This document shows, piece after piece, positions 43,838 to 51,851 of a DNA stretch of 64,000 bases (position 1 is its first letter; every line of letters begins with the position of its first letter). The translations under genes were made by a program, and so were the position numbers. The stretch comes from JAAYTY01 sp964569245 (GTDB lineage: Bacteria; Fermentibacterota; Fermentibacteria; Fermentibacterales; Fermentibacteraceae): the NCBI GenBank assembly GCA_964569245.1, contig CAZMTK010000001.1, positions 186,001 through 250,000 of the forward strand, read 5' to 3'. The notes below the pieces were generated by a model. That model was not told the origin of the DNA. It was given only the letters and a program-made list of their open reading frames with translations, and ran no database searches.

Positions 43838-44478
43838 TTCGGCTCCCTCTCTGCGATTCGGGCCTCCCGGCCCGGTTCGTCACCGAGGTCCGCGATGCGT
43901 TTCATCACGAGCCTGGCGACACCTGCGTATCCCTCGCTTCTGCTGCAGACCTCCACCTCGGAAGGCGGTATCGTCCTTCCGAAGGTCACGCGGAACCTCG
44001 TCTTCCTGAGCATCGAATCAAGGAGCCTGTCCGTGCCGCAGATGCGCGCCGGCAGGATCGGGGCTCCGCTCCTGACCGCGAGAAGCCCGATGCCAGGCCT
44101 CGGCTGGAGCTGGCGGCCGTCCGTGCTTCGAGTGCCCTCCGGGAACACTGCCACGGCACAGCCTCTAGCGAGAAGGTCGAGGCAGGTCCTGACTGCCTGC
44201 CTGTCGATGCCCCGCCTGTCAAGCGGGAAGGCGTTGAGATGGCTGAAGAAGTACGACATGAGCCTCCCCCTGAACAGCTCCTTCTTCGCCATGAAGTGTA
44301 CGGTCCGGTTGAGACCGCATCCGAGAACAGGCGGATCCCAGTCGGATATATGATTGCAGGCGAGCAATATAGCACCGTGTGGCGGGATGTTCTCCGAGCC
44401 CGTGACCCGCAGGCCGAACACAGCCTCGAAAACCCGCCTCGCGAGGAACGTGGCCCTATGGAGGAAGCGCTCATCCAA
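43834..44478 (-). CDS. plsC: 1-acyl-sn-glycerol-3-phosphate acyltransferase (PlsC-like)
   Basis: A 214-residue acyltransferase with the catalytic NHISDWDPP (HX4D), the glycerol-phosphate-binding FPEGTRS and a third block PILPARICG. It should acylate lysophosphatidate to phosphatidate at the inner membrane. The start is TTG at 44478, inside the cmk end, with GGAGGG 6 nt upstream. A longer frame up to 44616 is antisense-like sequence within cmk and is rejected. The gene overlaps cmk and rpsA at both ends. Confidence 0.87.
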   Translation of the reverse strand: MDERFLHRATFLARRVFEAVFGLRVTGSENIPPHGAILLACNHISDWDPPVLGCGLNRTVHFMAKKELFRGRLMSYFFSHLNAFPLDRRGIDRQAVRTCLDLLARGCAVAVFPEGTRSTDGRQLQPRPGIGLLAVRSGAPILPARICGTDRLLDSMLRKTRFRVTFGRTIPPSEVEVCSRSEGYAGVARLVMKRIADLGDEPGREARIAEREPN

Positions 44479-45133
44479 GCTCCGCCCTCCGGCGCCTGTA
44501 CTCAGCCACCACCATGTCCACCTGCTCCCGTATTCCGAGGAGGGTCGTGTCGAGCCACCACGCGCCGGGAGCTGGCCTGAGGGGACTGTCGGAACGCTCC
44601 CGGTCTCGCCTGTCACGCTTCAGGAGCGCCTCGACCTGGGCTGCCAAGTCGGGAACCCCGGCAGGGGCGGTTTCGCGGCATCTGCGGACGGCCCTAATCG
44701 CAATATCAGCTATGACATACACCTTGAGCACCGCGCCGGGGAAGACCACCGTCCCCATGTCGCGGCCCTCCGCAACGATGCTTCCGGACTCGGCGAAGCG
44801 CCTCTGAAGGGCAACCATGGCGCTGCGCACCTCGGAGAAGGTCGAGACGACGCTGGCCGCTTCCCCTGCCCAGGGCTGCCTGATCTCGTCGGAGACGTCC
44901 TCTCCGTCCAGCGTGGCCCGCCCTCCTCTCACCGAGATTTCGTGAAGCGATATCAGCCTCGAGATCGCCGAACCGTCGTCGAAGGATGCTCCCAAACGAC
45001 GCGCAAGAAGCGCTGCCGTGCGGTACATGGCTCCAGTGTCGAGATAGTCGAAACCCAGAGAGGCTGCCGTCAGCCGGGCGGTGGTGCTCTTGCCCGAGGC
45101 GGCGGGACCGTCGATGGCGATTACGTCAGCCAG
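44471..45133 (-). CDS. cmk: Cytidylate kinase, CTG start
   Basis: A 220-residue nucleoside monophosphate kinase phosphorylating CMP/dCMP. The P-loop AIDGPAASGKST (6-17) is followed by FDYLDTGAMYR (substrate), then EGRDMGTVVFP and a KRDRRDRERSDSPL lid region. An in-frame TGA (45136-45134) lies directly before a CTG (45133), and only eight codons separate that CTG from the P-loop lysine region, with no ATG, GTG or TTG among them. CTG is therefore the only reasonable start, with GAGAGGA 11 nt upstream. Confidence 0.9.
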   Translation of the reverse strand: MADVIAIDGPAASGKSTTARLTAASLGFDYLDTGAMYRTAALLARRLGASFDDGSAISRLISLHEISVRGGRATLDGEDVSDEIRQPWAGEAASVVSTFSEVRSAMVALQRRFAESGSIVAEGRDMGTVVFPGAVLKVYVIADIAIRAVRRCRETAPAGVPDLAAQVEALLKRDRRDRERSDSPLRPAPGAWWLDTTLLGIREQVDMVVAEYRRRRAELG

Positions 45134-45192
45134 TCAAGCTCACGTCCTCTCTTTCGAGATGGGTCGCATTATCGCGTTGCGGCGCAGTGAAG

Positions 45193-45951
45193 TCAAGCCT
45201 GACCGGGGGCGTCGAGACCGACCGAGCGGTACAGTTCGGCCTTTTCGTCAGGCGACAGCTCGCGCAGTGCACGCCTCGGCAGCCTTCCGAGCCTTACCGG
45301 GCCGTACCTGACACGCTCCAGTCCCAGCAAAGCCACTCCGACGGCTTCGGCGAGCCTCCTCACCTCGTGGTACCTTCCCGAGGTCAGCACGAGGGATACC
45401 GTAGAGCATCCGACGGGCCTGGAGGATGCCGGGATGCAGGGCCTCCCGGGGCCTATTCGGGCGCCTGCACCCAGTGCAGCCGCCGCTTCGACCGAGGTCC
45501 CCCCTGGAACCTCCAGGAAGTATTCCCTCTCGACCGAGTAGCGGGGATGCATCAGCCTGTACGACAGCTCTCCGTCGTTCGTCAGGATCAGAAGCCCGCC
45601 CGTGTTCATGTCGAGCCGCCCCACCGGTACGCAGCCCGGCGCCGTTCCGCGCAAGAGCGCCCTGAATTCGTCCCCCCGGCCTGAGGACAGGGTGACCTCG
45701 ACGCCAAGGGGCTTGTTCATCGCATAGACTGCGGTCCTCGAGAGGATCACCCGTCTGCCGGACAGACGGACCTCGTCGCCCGGGAGGATCCTCCTTCCGG
45801 GGGAGGTCTCCACGGCGCCGTTCACAGTGACGAGCCCGTCGTGGATCATGGAGTCGCACGCGCGCCGCGAAGCGCATCCGGCCCTGGCCAGGAACCGGTT
45901 CAGACGGATGCCTTCCGCCTCAGTCCTGTTGTTCTTCGAAGAGGTCGGCAC
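45193..45951 (-). CDS. RsuA/RluB-family rRNA pseudouridine synthase
   Basis: A 252-residue enzyme with an N-terminal S4 RNA-binding domain (RLNRFLARAGCASRRACDSMI, residues 16-36) and a pseudouridine synthase domain with the catalytic Asp in GRLDMNTGGLLILTNDG and the C-terminal block GRYHEVRRLAEAVG. The GTG at 45951 lies inside the scpB end and has only a weak SD, so the exact start is uncertain. The scpA-scpB-rlu order is common in bacteria, which supports an RluB-like role on 23S rRNA. Confidence 0.87.
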   Translation of the reverse strand: MPTSSKNNRTEAEGIRLNRFLARAGCASRRACDSMIHDGLVTVNGAVETSPGRRILPGDEVRLSGRRVILSRTAVYAMNKPLGVEVTLSSGRGDEFRALLRGTAPGCVPVGRLDMNTGGLLILTNDGELSYRLMHPRYSVEREYFLEVPGGTSVEAAAALGAGARIGPGRPCIPASSRPVGCSTVSLVLTSGRYHEVRRLAEAVGVALLGLERVRYGPVRLGRLPRRALRELSPDEKAELYRSVGLDAPGQA

Positions 45952-46495
45952 CCTGCTCGGCGGGCATTCCAGTCGAGAGTATCTCCCCGATCTCCCGCCG
46001 CCTCGGCAGGTGGTCTATGTCGCTCAGGCCGAAGTAGCTGAGGAAGTCGTCGGTGGTTGCGTAGGTGAGCGGCCTTCCCACGGTCTCCTGTCTTCCGCAG
46101 ATCCTTATCAGGTTCCTCTCGAGGAGCGACTTGAGCGCGCTGTCGCAGTTGACCCCCCGGATGGCCTCCACGGCCGCCCTGGTGCAGGGCTGGTTGTAGG
46201 CAACCACCGCCAGGGTCTCTATGGCGGCCCTGGTGAGCCTGCCGGGGCGCCTGTCCTCGAAGAGCTGGGCGACCGTCTCGCCGTGCGCGGCATCCGTCAT
46301 GAGCCTGTAGCCGCCGGCTATCTCGGCTATGACGAGGGAGTGCCCACCCTCCTCCAATGCGGCTTTCAGCCTGTCGAGAGCCTGGGTGACGGAATCCTCC
46401 CCGCTCCCGGTGAGCTCGCACAGCTCGTCTGCCGAAAGCGGCCTGTCTGTGGCGAAGAGGAGCGCTTCGATGTCCCTGGATAGGCGGTCGAGCAT
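45920..46495 (-). CDS. scpB: Segregation and condensation protein B
   Basis: A 191-residue protein made of two winged-helix domains, with the family core RPGRLTRAAIETLAVVAYNQPCTRAAVEAIRG and LLERNLIRICGRQETVGRPLTYATT. ScpB dimerises and binds ScpA in the SMC condensin complex. The ATG at 46495 overlaps the scpA stop as TGATG. The tail is acidic (EEQQD). Confidence 0.9.
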   Translation of the reverse strand: MLDRLSRDIEALLFATDRPLSADELCELTGSGEDSVTQALDRLKAALEEGGHSLVIAEIAGGYRLMTDAAHGETVAQLFEDRRPGRLTRAAIETLAVVAYNQPCTRAAVEAIRGVNCDSALKSLLERNLIRICGRQETVGRPLTYATTDDFLSYFGLSDIDHLPRRREIGEILSTGMPAEQGADLFEEQQD

Positions 46496-47220
46496 CACCA
46501 GTTCTCCGTCCTCTTGATTTCTATGTCGGCGAATGGACAGCGCTGCCTCAGCAGGAGCCTGCCAAGTCTCACCAGCTCGAGCACGGCGATGAAGAATCCG
46601 ACGATCCTGCTGCGCCCGAAACCGCCTCCGACGAAGGCCGACAAGGTTGTCCAGATGCCGGTCTGGAGCCTGTCCCTCATCTCGTCCATGCACTCGGCGA
46701 CTGTCAGCACCGGCCGGGGGATCTTCTGCTCGGGCAGCCCGCCCGAAGGAGCCGACAGCTCCTCGAGAGCCGTGAGCAGGTCTATGATCGTCAACTGGCC
46801 AGGGAGCACCGGGGGGGCTTCCGCTGACCATCGCTCCCTCTCGCCAGGCGATGGGAAGACGTTGCGCCACAGGTCTTCGCTCTCCCTCAGATCCTGCGCG
46901 ATCTCCTTGAAGGCCTTGTAGAGGACGAGCTGTCGCATGAGAGCCTCGGCCTCGCCCATCTCGTCGGACTCCTGCCCCCTCGTGGCGGGAAGCAGGGCGC
47001 GGCTCTTCATGCTCGTGAGGGTTGCCGCCATTACCAGGTACTCGCTGGCGACGTCGAGGTCCAGCTCTATTGCCTTGCGTATGTATTCGAGATACTGCTC
47101 TGCGACGACTGCCGTCTCGATCTGGTAGATGTCGAGCTCGTCACGCTTTATGAGATACAGCAGGAGGTCGAGGGGGCCTTCGAAGGCGTCGAGGCTGATC
47201 CTGCAGGCATCAGCAGACAT
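46495..47220 (-). CDS. scpA: Segregation and condensation protein A
   Basis: A 241-residue kleisin with the N-terminal FEGPLDLLLYLIKRDELDIYQI, the SMC-neck-binding helix region and LVMAATLTSMKSRALLP. The C-terminal winged helix (VGFFIAVLELVRLGRLLLRQ, then FADIEIKR) binds the SMC head. It starts at ATG 47220 inside the end of era and shares a TGATG junction with scpB, giving the standard scpA-scpB pair. smc itself is not in the window. Confidence 0.92.
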   Translation of the reverse strand: MSADACRISLDAFEGPLDLLLYLIKRDELDIYQIETAVVAEQYLEYIRKAIELDLDVASEYLVMAATLTSMKSRALLPATRGQESDEMGEAEALMRQLVLYKAFKEIAQDLRESEDLWRNVFPSPGERERWSAEAPPVLPGQLTIIDLLTALEELSAPSGGLPEQKIPRPVLTVAECMDEMRDRLQTGIWTTLSAFVGGGFGRSRIVGFFIAVLELVRLGRLLLRQRCPFADIEIKRTENW

Positions 47221-48124
47221 AGCCGAACTCCAGCAGATCGCTCCTGTTCTCGGGCCAGGACTCGCGCACCTTCACCCACAGGTCGAGGAAGACCCGCCGG
47301 CCTATCAGCTTCTCGGCCTCGCTCCCGACGAGCTCGGTGATCTTCTGGAGGGTCTGCCCCTTCCTCCCTATGATGACGCCCTTCCCCGAGTGCCTGGCAA
47401 CGAGGAGGTTGGCCCTCACATATGTCTTGCCGTCCCGGAAGGAGAACTCCTCCACCTGGACCGCTGTTGCGGAGGCGATTTCAGTCGGGAGCACGTTGAA
47501 GAGCTGGGTCCTGACAGCCTCCGATACCAGGAAGCGCTCCGAGTGGAGACTGCTGCAGCCTTCCGGGAACAGACGCGTTCTGAGGGGGAGCTGGAGAGCC
47601 ACAGCCCTCTCGAGCTCCGTGACTCCCTGGCCGACAGGAGCGCACAGAGCGACTGCGGCCCGGAAATCGCCCAGCGCCGAGGCTTGGGAGACCAGTGCCG
47701 GGAGCAGCCTGCCGGGGAAGTAGTCGCAGAAGCTGAGGGCGAGCACGACGGGTCTCGACTCGAAGATTCGCATGAAGCGCTTCAGTTCGGGGCTGTCCGA
47801 CCTCTCGGCGAAGTCCCTCGCGCTCGCCACGAAGACTGCGGCATCCATCCACTCCAGCATATCAAGCCCGATGCAGCTCTCCAGCGGGGGCATGTCGACG
47901 AAGCAGATCTGGCTGCCCGGCCTGACGCAGAGGCCGCACAGAGGCACGCGGGTGGTCCCTGGATGGGGAGTCACCGGCGAGACGGCACGGCCCGTGAGGG
48001 CGTTGAGAAGCGAGGACTTCCCCGAGTTGGCGAAGCCGGCGATGGCCGCATAGCCGGCCGGAATCCTGTCGCCGCAGGGTGGGTCTATCTTCAGCGGGTG
48101 CGCGAAGGCGGCTTCCTGCTCCAT
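47210..48124 (-). CDS. era: Era-like GTPase with degenerate G3 and G4 motifs
   Basis: A 304-residue two-domain GTPase for 16S rRNA maturation. G1 is intact (GFANSGKSS), G2 has TTR, but G3 reads DMPP instead of DTPG and G4 reads SFCD instead of NKxD, so guanine specificity may be reduced. The C-terminal KH domain is well kept (VEEFSFRDGKTYVRANLLV, GKGVIIGRKGQTLQKI). The ATG at 48124 shares its A with the stop of the upstream propeller gene. Replacement of these motifs is unusual in the family. Confidence 0.8.
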   Translation of the reverse strand: MEQEAAFAHPLKIDPPCGDRIPAGYAAIAGFANSGKSSLLNALTGRAVSPVTPHPGTTRVPLCGLCVRPGSQICFVDMPPLESCIGLDMLEWMDAAVFVASARDFAERSDSPELKRFMRIFESRPVVLALSFCDYFPGRLLPALVSQASALGDFRAAVALCAPVGQGVTELERAVALQLPLRTRLFPEGCSSLHSERFLVSEAVRTQLFNVLPTEIASATAVQVEEFSFRDGKTYVRANLLVARHSGKGVIIGRKGQTLQKITELVGSEAEKLIGRRVFLDLWVKVRESWPENRSDLLEFGYVC

Positions 48125-49404
48125 CAGTTCCCCTGCGAGGAGCTTCCGGCTTCCCCCCTGGGGGTTCCGCGGAACGCGAAGAACTCTCCGCCAGCGGTGC
48201 CGAGATAGAGCGTCCCGTTCACCAGAAGCGGCGCCGAGCCGGCGTAGCCGCCAAGCTCGAGAGAGTCGACGGCCGACCCGTCATCCAGGCTGAGCACATG
48301 GAGCCGCTTGTCGTCGCAGGCAGCATAGACGGTGGAGTCACCGACCGCCGGGGGCACCTGAACCCAGTTCTCCAGGACCGCCTGCCACAGCTCCTCTCCA
48401 TCTTCCGCAGACAGGCACAGGACGCGGCTGTCGCACGTGCCTATCACGACCCTGTCTCCGGAGATCACCGGCCTGGACATGGTGCACCTGGCCTGGCCCG
48501 GAGCGACGTCGACCTCCCACTGCGATGTCCCGTCGAGGATGTCGAGCCTCCTGACCGTTCCGTCGGAGAATGCTGCGAAGACCGAGCCGCCGGCAGCAGA
48601 GGGAGGCGACGCCAGGCCGGGGAAGTCCCTGAGCCAGAGCCTTCTCCCAGAGACCCCGTAGGCGCAGACCATCCCGTCCTCGGACGTGAAGACGGCTATC
48701 GTGTCCGCTATCGCAGGGCCCAGGATCAGCCCGCCCGGCTGATCGTGCCATGCCACGGCTCCGTCGTCTCTCGAGAGGGCGGCCACGGAGCCGTCGGAGT
48801 TGCCTGCGACCACGAGCGAGTCGCCCAGGAGGCCGGCGCCCGAGAAGAGGTGGTATCCCAGCCCGGCGGACCAGAGCTTGCTGCCGTCGTCAGTGTCCAG
48901 GGCGTAGAGATACCCGTCCTGGCCCCCGAAGTAGACCGCCCCGGGCTCGGCCGCAGCCTCTCCTGAAAGGCCGCATGCCGTAGGATAGGACCAGAGCTCG
49001 GCGCCCGAAACCGCATCCACAGCCCTGAAGAGGCCGTCGTTCCCCCCGAAGAAGAGCCTGCCATCGAGCATCGCAGGTGCGGCGAAGAACTCCATCGAGG
49101 TGGATATCCGCCACAGGGTGTCGAACGGCTCGGATACGTCGGGCCCCCAGACTCCCTCCGCCGACGGGCGCGCCCTCGGCTGTCCCCACTCGGACGGAAC
49201 CTCAGCCCTCATCTCTTCCGGCACCGGCTGCACCGTTACCGCGCCGATGGCTCGCGGAGCGTCGTCTGTCGAGGGCGCAGGCTCTCCGCCGGTCAGCGCG
49301 AGCACCAGCGCGAGCGCCGCAGAAGCAGCGAGAGCTGCGAGGGCCAGTGCGGACCTCGGGGCTGCTCTCTCTCCCGTCGGAGCCTCTGAACGCGTCGAGG
49401 TCAA
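48124..49404 (-). CDS. Membrane-anchored PQQ-like beta-propeller protein (BamB-like fold)
   Basis: A 426-residue protein with an N-terminal anchor helix (about 18-40, ALALAALAASAALALVLAL) and a Pro-rich linker. Eight-blade-type PQQ repeats follow, with WSYPTACG, VYFGGQDGYLYALDTDDGSKLW, SVAALSRDDGAVAWH, VCAYGVSGRRLW, VRRLDILDGTSQWEV and VLCLSAEDGEELWQ. Such proteins serve as scaffolds, for example BamB in barrel assembly. It starts at TTG 49404 with TAGGAG 7 nt upstream and is followed directly by era. Confidence 0.75.
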   Translation of the reverse strand: MTSTRSEAPTGERAAPRSALALAALAASAALALVLALTGGEPAPSTDDAPRAIGAVTVQPVPEEMRAEVPSEWGQPRARPSAEGVWGPDVSEPFDTLWRISTSMEFFAAPAMLDGRLFFGGNDGLFRAVDAVSGAELWSYPTACGLSGEAAAEPGAVYFGGQDGYLYALDTDDGSKLWSAGLGYHLFSGAGLLGDSLVVAGNSDGSVAALSRDDGAVAWHDQPGGLILGPAIADTIAVFTSEDGMVCAYGVSGRRLWLRDFPGLASPPSAAGGSVFAAFSDGTVRRLDILDGTSQWEVDVAPGQARCTMSRPVISGDRVVIGTCDSRVLCLSAEDGEELWQAVLENWVQVPPAVGDSTVYAACDDKRLHVLSLDDGSAVDSLELGGYAGSAPLLVNGTLYLGTAGGEFFAFRGTPRGEAGSSSQGN

Positions 49405-49414
49405 TCCGTCGCTC

Positions 49415-50194
49415 CTAGTAGATCAGGACAGGCGCCCCGATGGGCAGGGTCCTGTAGATGGCTTCGAGATCCGCCGAGCCGAGCCTGATGCATCCATGGC
49501 TGACGTTGCTGCCCCGGCCGGTGCCGTAATGCAGCAGAACGCCGCCTCCGAGGTCGAGCGCGTAGCGCCCGAGGGTGCCGGGGACCCTGCGGACATAGAC
49601 CCTCTCCGAGGGAGTCAGCGAGTCGTTGTAGTAGGTGATCTGCTCGTCATAGCTCAGCGATTCGGGTATCAGCACGACCTGGTCGGGAGTCGGCGGCCTC
49701 ATGTTCTGCTCGAGCCAGTACCAGTCGGGCCTGTACCAGTAGGGATTGGTGCCCTTCTCCAGCACGTACCGCAGCCCCCTGGGAGTGGCGAAATCCCAGG
49801 TCTGCCCCATGTCGTTCGACGTCCATCCCTTCCCGGTCCCGCAGTACCCGGCCCTGACCAGCAGGTCGCCGTAGCGGAGCTGGAACCTGTTCTGTCCCGT
49901 GTCTATGACCAGGTAGTAGCCGTCGAAGCCACTGGCCGCGCTGTCCGCGGTCATCCGGGCCTCCAGCTCCTCGACGGCCGCCCTGTATCTCTCCAGCGAA
50001 TCCCACCTCGCCGCGAGCAGCGAGCCTGTCGCACGCAGGGTGTCCACGGTGGCCAGGGCCCGCTCGGCATCGGATACGATCGCCGAGCACTCGCGACGCT
50101 CCCTGGACAGCCTGAGCGACAGGTCGGCCACTGCGGCCAGGCTCAGGAAGAGGGCCCCGAGCAGGATGACCCTCTCAAGCTTCTGTCTTTCCAG
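49415..50194 (-). CDS. L,D-transpeptidase (YkuD), CTG start
   Basis: A 259-residue membrane-anchored transpeptidase that makes 3-3 crosslinks in peptidoglycan or attaches proteins to it. A positively charged start (ERQKLER) precedes a membrane helix at about 9-25 and a coiled region. The YkuD domain ends with LLHYGTGRGSNVSHGCIRL (nucleophile Cys235). Upstream of the first GTG (50131) the frame is open to a TAG at 50209. A CTG at 50194 has TAGGAGG exactly 8 nt before it and restores the whole helix, so CTG is taken as the start. Confidence 0.85.
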   Translation of the reverse strand: MERQKLERVILLGALFLSLAAVADLSLRLSRERRECSAIVSDAERALATVDTLRATGSLLAARWDSLERYRAAVEELEARMTADSAASGFDGYYLVIDTGQNRFQLRYGDLLVRAGYCGTGKGWTSNDMGQTWDFATPRGLRYVLEKGTNPYWYRPDWYWLEQNMRPPTPDQVVLIPESLSYDEQITYYNDSLTPSERVYVRRVPGTLGRYALDLGGGVLLHYGTGRGSNVSHGCIRLGSADLEAIYRTLPIGAPVLIY

Positions 50195-50206
50195 GTCTCG
50201 AACCTC

Positions 50207-51136
50207 CTAGATGACGGGATCGGGAACGAGGTTGCGCTGGGTCTGCCAGGCTGCAGGCCTCCCCCTCACATCGATGTGAACGAACGGACCGTGCTGCGGC
50301 GTCCATCTGTAGGCCGAAGCCCCTCCTACCGCGATGCCTCCGGCGGCCTCCAGGCGTCTCACCGCGTCCACGAGGTATTCGGCGTCCCACACATCGACGC
50401 GCTTGTTGCGGTCGATGTCGTCCATCAGGTTGTTGGGCGGCCAGCCCTCGATCCAGACGTCGGCCGCCTTCCCGTAGAGGTGGAGGCTGTATTCGGTGTC
50501 GTTCCCGATGGCCGCGTTGTAGCGGGGCGTGCGGAATCCGCTCATGACGTTGATGTCCACGGGCTCGAGATACGAAGCCCCCACCGCCTCGATGACGGCC
50601 TCGAGCTTGTCGACAAGGGCGAGGTCGAGGACCATGTACTGCGGGAATGCGCCTTCGACATGCCCTAGGAACTCTCCGAGAGTGAAGTGGGTGGAGATCC
50701 GGAGGCCCATGGAAGCCTGGGTGAGCTCGATGAAGCAGTCGGGATTGCTGGAGCGGTCGTTCCCGTCGCCGTAGAGGCCGATGGGGAATGAGTTCAGGGT
50801 CTCGGTCCGCCATCTGGAGCTCTCGACGGGGATGATCACGGAGTAGGCCTGCTCCTCCTCTTCGCATCGGACCAGAAGGGTCGCGAAGCCGTGGCTCCTC
50901 GGCGCGGTCCAGGTCACCGACGAGCCGGAAGCCTCGCCTGGGGAGCCGCACGAGAACTCCCAGCAGGCCGAATCCGACGGGCATTCGAGCGAAACGGCCT
51001 CACCCGGCATCGCGAGGAAGCAGAGTCTGCCGGGCGGGAGTCGCTGCCCGTCCACAGTGAGCGGCACAGCGGGAGCGGCCGGGCACGGATCGCCGGAGGT
51101 CGAGAAAACCATCAGCCAGAGCATCAGTTGATGCAT
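50207..51136 (-). CDS. Exported M15-type zinc peptidase (D-Ala-D-Ala carboxypeptidase-like)
   Basis: A 309-residue protein with a short N-terminal signal (LMLWLMVFS), an Ig-like region with several cysteines (CPSDSACWEFSCG) and a C-terminal peptidase M15A domain. The zinc site is His219, Asp226 (SLHLYGKAADVWI) and His287 (FVHIDV), preceded by MSGFRTPRYNAAIG. It probably trims peptidoglycan stem peptides next to the L,D-transpeptidase encoded 12 nt downstream. Confidence 0.83.
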   Translation of the reverse strand: MHQLMLWLMVFSTSGDPCPAAPAVPLTVDGQRLPPGRLCFLAMPGEAVSLECPSDSACWEFSCGSPGEASGSSVTWTAPRSHGFATLLVRCEEEEQAYSVIIPVESSRWRTETLNSFPIGLYGDGNDRSSNPDCFIELTQASMGLRISTHFTLGEFLGHVEGAFPQYMVLDLALVDKLEAVIEAVGASYLEPVDINVMSGFRTPRYNAAIGNDTEYSLHLYGKAADVWIEGWPPNNLMDDIDRNKRVDVWDAEYLVDAVRRLEAAGGIAVGGASAYRWTPQHGPFVHIDVRGRPAAWQTQRNLVPDPVI

Positions 51137-51233
51137 CGAGGACTCCCTCGCACTGAGCTGCGCAGCGCCTCGCCAGACAGGCTCGAAGCGCGTCTTCGAG
51201 GGAATATAATCGAACCCGGGATCGGATACCGGT

Positions 51234-51851
51234 TCACGGGTCCCTAACGGACACCGTCCGCCCTGCTATCGAGAGCCTCCCCTCGCAGTGAAGCCGCACG
51301 GCGCTTGGGAAGATCTCGTGCTCCCTGGAGAGGATCCTGCCCGCGAGGTCCTCGGGGCTGTCCCCCTGCAGCACCTCCACGGCTGCCTGGGCGATTATCG
51401 GCCCCGTGTCCATCCCCTCGTCCACATAGTGTACCGTGCAGCCTGCGACCTTGACCCCGTACTCCAGGGCCCTCCTCTGGGAGTCCAGGCCCGGGAAGGC
51501 CGGCAGGAGCGATGGATGGACGTTGATGATCCTGCCTCTGAAGGCCGACAGCATGGGACCCTTGAGCATCCTCATGAACCCCGCGAGGCATACGAGTCCC
51601 GTGCCCCTGCGCACGAGGTCGCAGGCGAGCCATTCCTCGCACTCGGGGGACAGAACCGTCCTCTTCGGGCCCGGGTCGAGGTCGAGCACCTCCACGCCGA
51701 GTCGCCTAGCCAGTTCCGCAACGGGCGCTCCAGGGCGGTCGCAGACGAGCAGGACCACCCTTCCGGGGCCGAGGTCCGCACGGCACAGCGCCTCGAAGTT
51801 GCTGCCGCGTCCGGAGGCAAGAACGGCTATTCTGACGTCACCCGCCTCCAT
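51234..51851 (-). CDS. purN: Phosphoribosylglycinamide formyltransferase
   Basis: A 205-residue folate-dependent enzyme that formylates GAR in purine synthesis. Motifs: VLASGRGSNFEAL (phosphate binding), CLAGFMRML, NVHPSLLPAFPG with the catalytic Asn and His, and GCTVHYVDEGMDTGPII with the catalytic Asp. The ATG at 51851 is chosen by homology; GTG just before it is possible. It overlaps the end of the upstream gene by 14 nt. No other pur genes are present. Confidence 0.93.
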   Translation of the reverse strand: MEAGDVRIAVLASGRGSNFEALCRADLGPGRVVLLVCDRPGAPVAELARRLGVEVLDLDPGPKRTVLSPECEEWLACDLVRRGTGLVCLAGFMRMLKGPMLSAFRGRIINVHPSLLPAFPGLDSQRRALEYGVKVAGCTVHYVDEGMDTGPIIAQAAVEVLQGDSPEDLAGRILSREHEIFPSAVRLHCEGRLSIAGRTVSVRDP

